64,000 bases of DNA, taken from the NCBI GenBank assembly GCA_006226375.1, contig SBHC01000043.1:1-64000 (forward strand). Reading direction: 5' to 3'. Positions 28,315 to 37,626 of the stretch are shown here, one piece after another. Origin of the DNA: Deltaproteobacteria bacterium. GTDB lineage: Bacteria > Myxococcota_C > UBA6777. Numbering within the stretch: position 1 is the stretch's first letter; each line of letters starts with the position of its first letter. The notes under the pieces are model-generated. The model was not told the DNA's origin. It saw only the letters and a list, made by a program, of their open reading frames with translations, and ran no database searches. A program made the position numbers and the translations under genes.

Positions 28315-30072
28315 TCAACGCGAGGGCCTGGACGCAGCATCAAGACTCTTCTGAAGGCGCTTCAACAAAATGCGCTGCATTCGCTCAAGCTCTTTTTGAG
28401 GCGTGGACTTCTCGCTCATTGTGGGATTGTTAAGCAACGCCCCCTTCGAAACACCCAACGAAAACTGAACCATGCTTCCAAAGGATTCGTACGCTGACGA
28501 AGCCATCTTGTTGTACATCATCCGGACATTCTCTTGTGCAGCCTCAGCCTGACTCATTCCTCGTGCGGAGTTGGGAAAACGGAACATGGAAAGATAAGGC
28601 GTGGGTTTGGTGTTGTCCGTCCTCACCCACAACCGCCTGGACCTTGCCCAAAGCGAAGCCTCCCAGTGGTACTGCAATCCCGTGTAGTACCTCGCACCCC
28701 ATGTTTCCTTGAAGAACTGCTTCTTCAGCACCTCTGCGGTATAGCGGATGTGAAGCGAAAAAGGCCGATCGTACTTCTGAAAGAGGACCTCTTTTACTTC
28801 CAGCATGTGCGATGGAATGATGGAGTGAAAGGTTTTGATGATTTGCCATCTTAAATCACGCTCACGAGCCCCATGAGCGCCGACAGAAAATGCTCCATAG
28901 AAAGGCTCTACCTTGATCGAAACCTGACGCGCAGGATCAAAGCGTTCACGGCTGCTTCCCTTTCCCTTCACCTTGCGCTCAAACGAGATAGACAGTGTCT
29001 GAGTCCCCTGTGTTTCGACCGCTTCCAAGAGGGTCAAGATAGCTTTCTTCGCTTTGGGAGAAGCCAGCCTTGCTTGCTTAAGATAACGAACGCGAACCCG
29101 CGCCACCATATCTTGAAGTTGTTTTTTCCCTTCCTCATGGAAGAGCGCAAATAGCTTCTTGGATAGCTCCGAGCGTAGCTTCGGGACGCGAGTCAATCGC
29201 ATCATAACCTGCAACCGACGTGCATCGTTTTTGTAGGTATGAAAGTGGTTGACCATCGCCTTGTACACGTCGCGGTGCAGAGACGAAGGTAAGTCTCCTT
29301 TCAACAGCTGGATGTAACAATCCAAGGTCTCACACTTCTGTATCGACGCAACGTGTCCTGCCTTCTGACTCTGACGCGCAAGGAGATACCCACCACCAAC
29401 CGCAAAGAACGAAGCCGCCAGTAAAGACGCAGAAGGCAACCAGCGCTTCCAACGTGGAGAGGCCGACGTTCCCCCGTACAGTAACGAACCTTGCAGAGGA
29501 TCAAACAAGTTCAGCATGTCTTGGTTCTTGGCTTCGCGCCACCGACACACAAAGTTACCGTAACGCTGCAGCAAGGGCTCCAGGTTCTCTGCCACATCAT
29601 GAGACAAATGAAGCCTTAAGGAACCTTTTTGGGTTTGCAGTTGCACATCACAGCCTTCGTACACGCTGTCTTTGTATCGGTGACGCATACCCACCGACTC
29701 CACATCACGCCACAGAGCCACACACTGCACGCCGTCTACATCCACACGCACAGCATGAGAAGGCGTAAGACACACAAATGGCTTCAGAGGAGCACGCCAG
29801 AACGCAAACAAATACCGCGCTCCCCACACCAGGCCCACAGCAAAAGGCAAGCATACAAGAACCCATGTCAGCAATGACAACGACTTGAGCAACGTCGCCA
29901 GCCAGGGAAGAGCAGCAGACCCGATGCCTCCGAACAACACGGCGCTCCAGGCCGCTCTTTTTCGATGCCCTTCCTCGTACAAGAGATAGCGGTGTCGCTC
30001 CCCTGGGCTCTCTTGCCACGCCCGAAGACGTTGAAGGACTTGTCCAGAAACTCTCGAAAACGATACGTTCAT
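28315..30072 (-). CDS. Membrane protein of unknown function (585 aa), distant relative of its convergent neighbour
   Basis: Not a recognised family. Residues 40-95 carry two hydrophobic segments, a further one lies near 225 (SLLAASFFAVGGGYLLA), and the rest is soluble. Between the hydrophobic parts is a PH-like stretch (VALWRDVESVGMRHRY...GSLRLHLSHDVAENLEPLLQRY). The C-terminal 250 residues match the layout of the 901-residue protein at 25605-28310: LFALFHEEG...ILTLLEAVETQGTQTLSISFERKV against LYEEAIQRF...IQRLLKHLEATQSPYVRVTFQAP, and MMYNKMASSAYESF against VYSKMATLAFQQL. The stops are only 4 bases apart. The ribosome binding site is weak. Confidence 0.65.
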   Translation of the reverse strand: MNVSFSRVSGQVLQRLRAWQESPGERHRYLLYEEGHRKRAAWSAVLFGGIGSAALPWLATLLKSLSLLTWVLVCLPFAVGLVWGARYLFAFWRAPLKPFVCLTPSHAVRVDVDGVQCVALWRDVESVGMRHRYKDSVYEGCDVQLQTQKGSLRLHLSHDVAENLEPLLQRYGNFVCRWREAKNQDMLNLFDPLQGSLLYGGTSASPRWKRWLPSASLLAASFFAVGGGYLLARQSQKAGHVASIQKCETLDCYIQLLKGDLPSSLHRDVYKAMVNHFHTYKNDARRLQVMMRLTRVPKLRSELSKKLFALFHEEGKKQLQDMVARVRVRYLKQARLASPKAKKAILTLLEAVETQGTQTLSISFERKVKGKGSSRERFDPARQVSIKVEPFYGAFSVGAHGARERDLRWQIIKTFHSIIPSHMLEVKEVLFQKYDRPFSLHIRYTAEVLKKQFFKETWGARYYTGLQYHWEASLWARSRRLWVRTDNTKPTPYLSMFRFPNSARGMSQAEAAQENVRMMYNKMASSAYESFGSMVQFSLGVSKGALLNNPTMSEKSTPQKELERMQRILLKRLQKSLDAASRPSR

Positions 30073-30133
30073 GACGCAAACCTACGATTCGTCATAGAGG
30101 CAATGCAACCCAAGCAGCGATCGATACAACCGG

Positions 30134-30688
30134 CTACAGTCCAGCCAGAATGAGCAGAAGAACGATCCAACCTACCAGAAAGAAGCTATTGATGGTGATG
30201 TCGAGCAATTCAGGGTCCTCGGTTCCCCAACTCCCCATACTCCATTGAACGGAGTAAGAGGCGTTCCACTCAGTCTGAAACGACGGCCTTGACAGACCCT
30301 GTTCTTCCAAACGTTTTGTTAGGTCGCTGCTAGGAAACCGCATGGGTGACAAAGGGACAGGCTTGTCCGTTTCGGACTCCAGCACACACACCACAACACC
30401 CAACGAATTCAACGCGTCGCCATGTTCCAGGGCCAACTCTTCGTTGTCAAAGCAAACCCGCAACGTATCCACCGAGCGACCGTTGGGAAGGCGATGGTGC
30501 AAGAGAATCGTCTCTAGCAGCTCCATGTCGCCATCGCTCCAAGTGTCTTTTGGCTCCAACGTAGCGCGTAGGTCACAGATTCGCTGCATCCCGTCCTGTT
30601 GGTAGCCCATCGGTTGCAGGGTTGCAGTGCCCCACTCGTATGAGGATTGCTGGCTGCTTGGATTGGTCACAGAAGCCACTCGCCACAT
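30134..30688 (-). CDS. Small C-terminally membrane-anchored protein of unknown function
   Basis: About 184 residues from the ATG at 30688; the frame is open to a TTG at 30745, and no ribosome binding site is clear for either. The body is soluble and acidic (PKDTWSDGDMELLETILLHHRLPNGRSVDTLRV). A single C-terminal hydrophobic segment INSFFLVGWIVLLLILAGL suggests a tail-anchored membrane protein. It lies 62 bases upstream of the 585-residue membrane protein gene on the same strand, so the two may be cotranscribed. No family is recognised. Confidence 0.5.
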   Translation of the reverse strand: MWRVASVTNPSSQQSSYEWGTATLQPMGYQQDGMQRICDLRATLEPKDTWSDGDMELLETILLHHRLPNGRSVDTLRVCFDNEELALEHGDALNSLGVVVCVLESETDKPVPLSPMRFPSSDLTKRLEEQGLSRPSFQTEWNASYSVQWSMGSWGTEDPELLDITINSFFLVGWIVLLLILAGL

Positions 30689-30931
30689 CAAAACGCCCAA
30701 TTCTGTAATGTCGAAAAAACAAAGAATAGAGAGAACAAGCCTCAAGGATCAGAGTTTGGATGTCAAGCCATCTGCACATTCTCAAAAAACCGTGAACGAT
30801 CGTTTCAGCCTCGAACACTATAGGTGCAGCCCACAATTGAAAGTTGTAGCATCGCAATAGCTATTTCTCTTCAGCCTAGTTAGAACCTAGTCACGACACA
30901 GCCCCATTTAAGACTGATAGGAGACGTATGC

Positions 30932-31627
30932 ATGAAACGTTCGCTTTTCCTTAACTTTGTTTTGTTGTTGTGTTTTTCGATATTGTTCCTCGCCTGCACA
31001 CCACAGCCTCAGAGCCTCGGTCAGAGCGGCACATTCTTTGGAAACCAGTCTCCGCACAAGACATCCTCGCAAGACGGACTTGGAACCATCCAACAGGGAG
31101 TCACAACAGCCTACTATGGCTTTGACTTGCCCAACCCGCCGCCACCAACATTCCCTGCCCATGTACAACAAGCTATCACGGCAACAAACTTTCCGATACA
31201 CACGGGTAACTCCCCCAAAAGAGTGACAGGCTTGTGGAAAGTCACCCTCACCATTACAGACAACAACAACGCTGGTATTGGCCAGGGTGCAGTTCTTATT
31301 GAAGGTATGTCCTTTTGGGGTCAAAAGAACGGAAAGATCAAGCTCGTCAATCACTTTAGCTCTGACCCAGGACAAGGTTACACCAGCGGCAGCGGTAGCA
31401 ACTTCACCATCTACACTGTTGTGAATGTCTACAACAGCACATGTCGCTACTACACGTTGTTTTCTGGCACTCGCACTGGAAAGAAAGTTTCAGGGGAGAT
31501 CATTCGTATCCTGGACCCTGCTTGTGGACCGTCGGGCTGGCTGAAAGCAGACATGGAGTGGGAGCGCCTCGGAAAGGCAGTGAAGACCACAGAGATCCCA
31601 CAAAGCGTCCTACAATCTCTCCAGTAA
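30932..31627 (+). CDS. Lipoprotein of unknown function
   Basis: 231 residues. MKRSLFLNFVLLLCFSILFLAC is a clear lipoprotein signal (lipobox LFLAC, Cys22). The mature part has a Ser/Gln-rich linker, then a beta-rich domain: GLWKVTLTITDNNNAGIGQGAVLIEGMSFWG and NGKIKLVNHFSSD. Two cysteines (TCRYY, DPACGPSG) may form a disulfide. TAGGAGA lies upstream of the ATG. No family is recognised. It is transcribed away from the 184-residue gene. Confidence 0.75.
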   Translation: MKRSLFLNFVLLLCFSILFLACTPQPQSLGQSGTFFGNQSPHKTSSQDGLGTIQQGVTTAYYGFDLPNPPPPTFPAHVQQAITATNFPIHTGNSPKRVTGLWKVTLTITDNNNAGIGQGAVLIEGMSFWGQKNGKIKLVNHFSSDPGQGYTSGSGSNFTIYTVVNVYNSTCRYYTLFSGTRTGKKVSGEIIRILDPACGPSGWLKADMEWERLGKAVKTTEIPQSVLQSLQ

Positions 31628-31653
31628 ACAACCCTTCCCCCATCTGCATCATG

Positions 31654-32475
31654 TTACGCATCCGGCTGCAAGTCACGAGGCCGAAGGGTCACCTCCTCGT
31701 ACGTCTCTTCGTAGTCAGGGTGTAACGTACCGCACCAACGATCCCACCAATTGAAGTAGATCCCGTAGTTTCCTTTCCCCCGATAATGGTGCATGTTGTG
31801 ATGCGTGGACGTTGTGATCCACCGGCCCACAGGATGACTTGCAAAACCCTTTGGGTATAACTCATACCCCAGATGCCCCAACACATTCATCAGAGTCATA
31901 AACAGCAAGAAGATGCCCAGAGCGCTTGGGTGATGCGGCACCGCGAGGGTAAGCACCAACGTGATCCCCGACTGCACAAATGCCTCCAAAGGATGAAAGC
32001 TAAACGCAGCCCAAGGAGAGGGGTTGTGCGACACATGATGCACACGGTGAAACAGCCAAAACAATGACTTGTGGTGCATGGCACGATGCGTCCAATAGAA
32101 GTATGCGTCGTGAACCACAACCATCAAGATGAGGCTGAAGACATAATAGGACCAACCGTAATCAGAGATTCGTTCGTATTGTACGGTCCAACCTCGCCGC
32201 GCACAGGCAAACACAATGCAGCCCATCACACCAAAGATGGCAAAGGTAGACACCGACCAAAGAAACTCTTTACGCACCCGACCCGGCTTGGGGAACTTAA
32301 GTTGGATCCGGCGGAAGTGCAGTCGTTTCCGAAGCCACTTCCAACATAACAAGTACGCAGGTCCTGCAAACAACAAGTAGCGAAGAAACACCAACACAAA
32401 CACGACTGTTGCAATCCACAGCGGAAACCACGGTGAATCCAACAAGGCAAAGTGTGTGCGCCGTAACCAATCCAT
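31654..32475 (-). CDS. Fatty acid hydroxylase / sterol desaturase family membrane enzyme
   Basis: 273 residues. These are di-iron integral membrane oxygenases acting on sterols, carotenoids or lipids. The histidine clusters are complete: HDAYFYWTHRAMHH, HRVHHVSHNPSPWAAFSFHPLE and the C-terminal THHNMHHYRGKGNYGIYFNWWDRWCGT. Four membrane segments are seen (about 17-45, 75-95, 107-125, 175-200). GAGGGG is upstream of the ATG. The substrate cannot be named. The only same-strand neighbour is the interrupted Cys-rich lipoprotein gene upstream. Confidence 0.9.
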   Translation of the reverse strand: MDWLRRTHFALLDSPWFPLWIATVVFVLVFLRYLLFAGPAYLLCWKWLRKRLHFRRIQLKFPKPGRVRKEFLWSVSTFAIFGVMGCIVFACARRGWTVQYERISDYGWSYYVFSLILMVVVHDAYFYWTHRAMHHKSLFWLFHRVHHVSHNPSPWAAFSFHPLEAFVQSGITLVLTLAVPHHPSALGIFLLFMTLMNVLGHLGYELYPKGFASHPVGRWITTSTHHNMHHYRGKGNYGIYFNWWDRWCGTLHPDYEETYEEVTLRPRDLQPDA

Positions 32476-32530
32476 CCCATGCCCCTCTATCCAGAAACGA
32501 ACCTTGCAAGGTTGTTCAGTCTACATGGAA

Positions 32531-32827
32531 TCAAACCTTCCGCCAACTAGCCTTTCTCTCATGGGTGTGGTCATTGGCCGTTGGTTTGTTGAGCCCGGCG
32601 TCATCACAAACCACCCGTGCCATAGGGTTGCTAGACACACATGAGTCGCTCTCTTTCCCCACCTGAGCACAAAACGACAGCGACTTCGACGAGGAGAAGC
32701 ACGTTTGCCCTTTGAAACAGATCTCACCGTTGGAACAGTCCTTGTAGCAATGGGCTTGCTCCCACTCCGACGAACGAACACAGACAAACCCTTTGGCACA
32801 ATCACGATGCGAATCACACGCACCAGT
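32531..32827 (-). pseudogene. In-frame continuation of the Cys-rich lipoprotein gene beyond a TAA stop
   Basis: Directly after the TAA at 32830-32828 the same frame stays open for 98 more codons to a TGA at 32533-32531. It keeps the Cys-rich character of the upstream part: TGACDSHRDCAKGFVCV, then AHCYKDCSNGEICFKGQTC and later single cysteines. It has no start codon with a ribosome binding site of its own. This looks like the original C-terminus of the gene, cut off by a nonsense change; stop readthrough is a less likely alternative. Confidence 0.7.
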
Positions 32828-33430
32828 TTAGGGGATGGAGTCTTCAACGATACATCGGCCCCAACTTTCGAGACATCGCTGCCCTCCAGGACAATCTGCG
32901 TCGGATTGACAATCGCCTCGACGACAACGACCACGCCGACAAGTATACCCAGAGAGGCACTCGGCATTGGACGTACACTCTATGCACTCGCCGCTGACAC
33001 ACCTGAAACCTGAGGTGCAAGGCTTTCCACACTCACCACAATGCTTTGGATCGGTATCGAGAGAGGCACATGTTTCACCACAAAGGGTCTGTAAGGGGTG
33101 ACAGCGAAAAATACACTGGCCACTCCAACACTCTGCACCCTGTGGACATCGTCGTCGACACTGGCCACAGTTTGTGGGGTCTTTAAGAATGTCTACACAA
33201 GTCGCATCGCAGCAATGACTTCCTTGGAAACAAGCTCTTGTGCACCCTTCCAAAGAACGCTCAGGGGCTTTGGTTTCTACAAGCTCTGAACCACCTGCAT
33301 CTGCAAAGGACTCCGCGCCACCTCCCCAAGAGTCTGGAGCAGGATTGTCCGAAATGTAGGCCGAACCACACCCAGAGAAACAAACCACCAGAAACAAGAG
33401 CGTCCCCAGCCTCATCCAGAATCGTCCCAT
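32828..33430 (-). CDS. Cys-rich lipoprotein, probably truncated by an in-frame stop
   Basis: 200 residues up to the TAA. MGRFWMRLGTLLFLVVCFSGC is a lipoprotein signal (lipobox FSGC, Cys21). After a linker come Cys-rich modules of the kind seen in deltaproteobacterial surface proteins: CFQGSHCCDATCVDILKDPTNCGQCRRRC, CGETCASLDTDPKHCGECGKPC and the CxxDxDCxxGxxC type (CTSNAECLSGYTCRRGRC, CQSDADCPGGQRC). GAGAGG lies 8-9 nt before the ATG. The last modules resemble those of the protein at 5000-6973. The frame resumes after the stop (see 32531-32827), so this product may lack its natural end. Confidence 0.8.
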   Translation of the reverse strand: MGRFWMRLGTLLFLVVCFSGCGSAYISDNPAPDSWGGGAESFADAGGSELVETKAPERSLEGCTRACFQGSHCCDATCVDILKDPTNCGQCRRRCPQGAECWSGQCIFRCHPLQTLCGETCASLDTDPKHCGECGKPCTSGFRCVSGECIECTSNAECLSGYTCRRGRCRRGDCQSDADCPGGQRCLESWGRCIVEDSIP

Positions 33431-33668
33431 CGTTGCACAACCTCTCTCATCTATTTCTACAAAGATACACAGTGGCTCTACCTTGCAAGTGGTTTTCTTC
33501 TTCCGTCTCTACGGTGCAATCCTTGAACAGAGCATCTCACGGATGCTGGAGACGCATCACTTTCGTTGTCAAAGGCTAGGCGAACGCCGGATTCTATGAT
33601 ACAAGGCCCCGCTTCCGAAACATTTTATAGTTCTCATTTATTGCTTTGACATACAAGAGGGCATAGTT

Positions 33669-35477
33669 ATGAGCCTTTCCGATACCCCACGACCCAAAAC
33701 ATTGGAGTCCGTTAGCATTGCGCCGCCGCCTGTAGAACAGCGCGTTCAACGAGGTGCAATGTTTGCCGCAGAAGGTGAACGACGTACACGTTACTCTCTG
33801 CCGTCTTCGCTGCGTTCTTCCTCTCCAGTAGGATACCGCACTCGTCTCACCATGAGCCAGGAGGAGATCGACCAGGTGTTGCCTTTGTTGGCTCTGGAGC
33901 GTCCCACGGGCTTTGCTGAGGTCCAGCCAGTCACCGAGCAAGAACTCTTTGAAGAGTGCTCCTTGGGAGTGCTGTCATCCCGCCAGTCGACCAACTACCG
34001 CGGACACCAGCAAAAGACCCTGGGACCCGAAGAATCGAAGCAGGTCGCAGCGTTGTTGAAAGAGCTGCAAGGCCAAGACGCAACCGTCTTGGACGGCGCA
34101 TCGTACACCCATGTGTTGCTCTCTCGCCCCTACCGAACGCCGTTTACGCTGCTTCTCACGATGGTGGGTCACAAGCCCCTTCTCAACCTGTTCACGGTGC
34201 CCTTGCGCGCGCTGCGCAAACAATTCCAGCACATCACCGACATTCCAACCATCGGCTACCTCCAAGACCTTCACATCGGAATCTTGGCAGAAGCGATCGA
34301 GCGGGCTGCAGTGATTGCCTCGTGTGGACGTCGTCGAGCCCAGGTTCACCAGGCTCCTTTCTGCGATGACAACCGAACGAAAAACCAGCGCATCATCCGA
34401 AAGCTGGAGGCGTTGTGCGGATTGACCTGGGGACAGCGGATGCAAGGCTGGCGAATCGCGCTGGTCGCTCAGGTCGGAGAGGCCCTTGAGGACGAGCGTA
34501 TCGCGCTTGAACCCAACGTGGCACGGAAGCTTGGAGCCAACCTCCTCGCTTTTCGTAGCGAACGCATCCAGCCTGGAATCAACCAGGAAGAGAAAGCACC
34601 GGAACAATACCAAAACCGCCAGGACATGGACGTCTCTGACAAGCTTACGGAGATGGCAGGACGAGCATCCTACAATGCGTTTGCCCACTGGACGGGTGTG
34701 GATCGAGAGCGCGCTAAAGAGTTGTTGTTGCTGGAGCGCATTGACGTCCTCACCCCCGGTGGCAAAGACCGCCTTCGCAACATTCGTCAGGCCCTCAACG
34801 ACGTGACCGATCGCGTGATTAAGGACCTGCCGCTGTGGATTGATCTGCCCACAGGAAAGCTGTTCAGCCGCAACGCCAACCGGGGCCGCAAAGCCTTCGC
34901 CCTCGCTGGCCAACGGATTTACCTTGGCGGACTCTCCCACAAAGAGATGCAAGACGCAGGCATTGGCTGGGAGCTTGCCATCCGTGCCGTCGGCGCAGTT
35001 TCTGCACGAAGCGCCCTCTACAGTGAGCTGATGGGCGTTTTGGACCTACCCGAATCCTGTGATTTGCTCGCAGGCATCTGCATGATGGCAGGCCCCGTGA
35101 ACCAGAACGACATCGGCAAAGAGTTTTACGGCGCGAAGGACCTCCTGACACCTGCTTATCCCGACCGCGACCCGACCACCCTGCTTGTTTGGACGCTGAA
35201 GGCCAAGACCGTCGCGGATCCCATCGGTAACGAAGAGCAGTTGCTCAACGCCAAACGAAAAGGGGCGTTGGTCGATTTGCGAATGGGCCCTCACGAAGCG
35301 ATTGAAGTTCGCAAAGGTTCGTCCTGGAAACCAATGCGACAGCGCGATGGAAAAACATCCGAAGAGCGAGCCTTTGCCGACCAGAACAACTTTGTGACGG
35401 ATAGCAACGGCAAAGAGATTCCCGGAAACACAGGACAGTCCTGGCCGGAATCCTGGAGCCAGGAGAGCGTCTGGTAG
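33669..35477 (+). CDS. Unrecognised 602-residue soluble protein
   Basis: No family recognised. It has no signal peptide or membrane segment. The first 110 residues are Arg/Ser/Pro-rich and probably disordered. Residues 120-500 are mainly helical and contain basic stretches (NRTKNQRIIRKLEALCGLTWGQRMQGW; LFSRNANRGRKAFALAGQRIYLGGL). The C-terminal 100 residues are polar (TNNFVTDSNGKE-like loops). GAGGG precedes the ATG at 8 nt. It begins a same-strand run with the amidotransferase, AlkC, RNA ligase and DUF3303 genes. An interaction with nucleic acid is only a guess from basic patches and context. Confidence 0.65.
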   Translation: MSLSDTPRPKTLESVSIAPPPVEQRVQRGAMFAAEGERRTRYSLPSSLRSSSPVGYRTRLTMSQEEIDQVLPLLALERPTGFAEVQPVTEQELFEECSLGVLSSRQSTNYRGHQQKTLGPEESKQVAALLKELQGQDATVLDGASYTHVLLSRPYRTPFTLLLTMVGHKPLLNLFTVPLRALRKQFQHITDIPTIGYLQDLHIGILAEAIERAAVIASCGRRRAQVHQAPFCDDNRTKNQRIIRKLEALCGLTWGQRMQGWRIALVAQVGEALEDERIALEPNVARKLGANLLAFRSERIQPGINQEEKAPEQYQNRQDMDVSDKLTEMAGRASYNAFAHWTGVDRERAKELLLLERIDVLTPGGKDRLRNIRQALNDVTDRVIKDLPLWIDLPTGKLFSRNANRGRKAFALAGQRIYLGGLSHKEMQDAGIGWELAIRAVGAVSARSALYSELMGVLDLPESCDLLAGICMMAGPVNQNDIGKEFYGAKDLLTPAYPDRDPTTLLVWTLKAKTVADPIGNEEQLLNAKRKGALVDLRMGPHEAIEVRKGSSWKPMRQRDGKTSEERAFADQNNFVTDSNGKEIPGNTGQSWPESWSQESVW

Positions 35478-35552
35478 CATCGCTCCAAGGGCTACTTTTC
35501 TTCCAAGAAGGAGGATGATAGAGTCGGGCAAAACTACACAACGGGAGGATTC

Positions 35553-36404
35553 ATGTGTCGTTTTGTTTTGTACATGGGAAGCCCCATCACCATGGATACG
35601 TTGGTGACACTGCCTGACCACTCACTCATCCATCAAAGCTACAAGAGCAAAGAACGGGAAGAGCCCCTCAACGGTGACGGCTTTGGTGTGGCCTGGTATG
35701 CACCTGAGTTGAGCCCTGAACCTGCGGTGTTTCGGCAGGTGTCTCCAGCCTGGAGCAATCGCAACCTCTACGACATCGCTCGGGTCACCCGCAGCCACTG
35801 CATACTCGCCCACATTCGCGCAGCAACTCCGGGACTCCCAGTGATGGAGACAAACTGCCACCCTTTCCGCTACCAACGCTTCTCCTTCATGCATAACGGC
35901 TACATTCCCGACTTCTCCTGCATCAAACGTTCTTTGGTGGGAGAGTTGAGCGAGAAAAGCTACCAAAAGATTCTGGGTTCCACAGACTCGGAGCACATGT
36001 TTGCTATCTTTCTTGATCAATTCGATAAGCAGGAAGGCCAAGACCCCAAAACCGCGATGGTCGAAGCAATGCGAGAAACCATCCAACGTGTGTTGTCACT
36101 GATGAAACAGTGCGGCATTGATGAACCGTGCTTCCTCAACCTGGCAGTAAGCGATGGAACTCATGTGGTTGTATCGCGTTTTACGTCAGGAGATCCAAAG
36201 AGAGCCAACACTCTGTACATCCACGAAGGCAAAAGCTACCGATGTATCGATGGTGTCTGCAGAATGGAAAACCCTGACAAGGAAAAAGGTGCCATCTTGA
36301 TCGCTTCCGAGCCTCTCAGCCAGGATCCAGGTTGGGATAGCATTCCCCCCAACCACATGGTCGTTGCTGACGTTGACCTGAACGTTCAATTTGTCCCCTG
36401 CTAA
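35553..36404 (+). CDS. Class II glutamine amidotransferase domain protein (EgtC/YafJ-like)
   Basis: 283 residues. Removing Met exposes Cys2 (MCRFVLYMG), the N-terminal nucleophile of class II amidotransferases. GDGFGVAWY, ILAHIRAAT and ETNCHPFRYQRFSFMHNGYI are the glutamine-site motifs of the stand-alone Gn-AT_II family, which includes EgtC (gamma-glutamyl hydrolysis in ergothioneine synthesis) and Dug3. No ergothioneine genes are near, so the substrate is unknown. GGGAGG lies 5 nt before the ATG. Confidence 0.85.
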   Translation: MCRFVLYMGSPITMDTLVTLPDHSLIHQSYKSKEREEPLNGDGFGVAWYAPELSPEPAVFRQVSPAWSNRNLYDIARVTRSHCILAHIRAATPGLPVMETNCHPFRYQRFSFMHNGYIPDFSCIKRSLVGELSEKSYQKILGSTDSEHMFAIFLDQFDKQEGQDPKTAMVEAMRETIQRVLSLMKQCGIDEPCFLNLAVSDGTHVVVSRFTSGDPKRANTLYIHEGKSYRCIDGVCRMENPDKEKGAILIASEPLSQDPGWDSIPPNHMVVADVDLNVQFVPC

Positions 36405-36467
36405 CAGTATAGCTCCTGCCACCCTCCATCCGATAGCTACCCACAACCCAAATGGACTCACCTGCTG

Positions 36468-37601
36468 ATGAAAGCCAAGACTTCATTCTCGCTCAAGGAC
36501 CAATTGTTCAACCCTGAAAAGGTAAGCTATCTTTCAGGGCTCGTGTCCTCTGTGTATCCGGCATTTCAGGAAGATCAATTCCAACACGACGTGATGATCG
36601 AGTTCCCGCAACTTGAACTAAAAGAACGCATCGCACACATCACGGAATGCCTTCGTAAGTATTTGCCGGATAGCTACCTGGAAGCTTTGAACCTGTTACT
36701 TCAAGCTTTACCTCCCGAGTTAGACCCGAACCTATCCGACGACGACTTTGGGGACTTTATCTTCGCAGCAATCTCACTGTTTGTCGCAACGTACGGATGC
36801 ACCGAGGAGCACCTGACGGTATCGTTTGAGGCTCTCAAGGAATGCACCAAGAGGTTCTCAGCCGAGTACGCCATTCGATTTTTCATCAATGAGTTTCCCG
36901 AAGAGACCCTGGCATTCCTTGCAACATGTGCCACAGACTCGCACTACCATGTTCGCCGCTGGGCAAGCGAAGGAACACGCCCCAAGCTCCCTTGGGCACA
37001 GTCTCTTGTGATGGAGTACACCCAGCCGCTGCCGATCCTGGATTTGCTGTTCGCTGACTCCACCCGGTTTGTCACGCGCTCTGTTGCCAACCACCTGAAC
37101 GACATCAGCAAGCTCGACCCAGACCTTGTCGTCGAAACCCTGCAGCGCTGGCAAGAAAGTCAGTCCCAAGAACCCAAAGAGATGGACTTCATCACCAAAC
37201 ACAGCCTCCGCACCCTCGTCAAGAAGGGACACGAAGGCGCTCTTGCGATGCTTGGTTTTCCAGCAGAGCCGAACGTCACCATTTCTGAGTTACAAACCTC
37301 GACGCCTGAGGTCAAACTCGGTGAGGCCTTTGAGTTCTCGTTGGTTCTTACATCCCACGAAGACCAAAAGCTCCTGATCGACTACGTGATGGAGTTCGCA
37401 ACCACCGGAAAACGCGCACGCACCAAAGTGTTCAAGCTCAAGCAATGGGACGCTCCAGCCGATAGCTCGCAAACTCTCCGCAAGAAGCATCGGATGAAGC
37501 TCATGACCACACGCAGCCTCAGCCTGGGTCAACATACCATTACGCTGCAAATCAACGGTCAAGCCTATGACTCGTTAAGCTTTGAGTTGGTTGAACCTTA
37601 A
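36468..37601 (+). CDS. alkC: DNA alkylation repair protein, AlkC-type glycosylase
   Basis: 377 residues. AlkC-type HEAT-like-repeat glycosylases remove cationic 3-methyl bases from DNA. The signature VRRWASEGTRPKLPWA (162-177) is intact, within helical repeats covering about 50-270. The last 100 residues are beta-rich (LGEAFEFSLVLTSHEDQKLLIDYVMEFATTGKRARTKVFKLKQW), matching the Ig-like domain of longer AlkC proteins. The ribosome binding site is poor, so expression may be low or depend on the upstream gene. It overlaps no gene; the RNA ligase starts 26 bases after it. Confidence 0.88.
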   Translation: MKAKTSFSLKDQLFNPEKVSYLSGLVSSVYPAFQEDQFQHDVMIEFPQLELKERIAHITECLRKYLPDSYLEALNLLLQALPPELDPNLSDDDFGDFIFAAISLFVATYGCTEEHLTVSFEALKECTKRFSAEYAIRFFINEFPEETLAFLATCATDSHYHVRRWASEGTRPKLPWAQSLVMEYTQPLPILDLLFADSTRFVTRSVANHLNDISKLDPDLVVETLQRWQESQSQEPKEMDFITKHSLRTLVKKGHEGALAMLGFPAEPNVTISELQTSTPEVKLGEAFEFSLVLTSHEDQKLLIDYVMEFATTGKRARTKVFKLKQWDAPADSSQTLRKKHRMKLMTTRSLSLGQHTITLQINGQAYDSLSFELVEP

Positions 37602-37626
37602 GACACAAGCACAACGGGAGGCGACA

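Noticed and set aside
32521-32967. Separate 148-codon minus-strand gene after the Cys-rich lipoprotein
   Set aside because: It is in another frame with Arg/Val-rich low-complexity sequence; the real continuation is in the lipoprotein's own frame.
33669-35477. TROVE/Ro60-like RNA-binding protein, considered because of the RNA ligase nearby
   Set aside because: I could not find the TROVE repeat pattern or a VWA metal site, so the protein is left as unrecognised.
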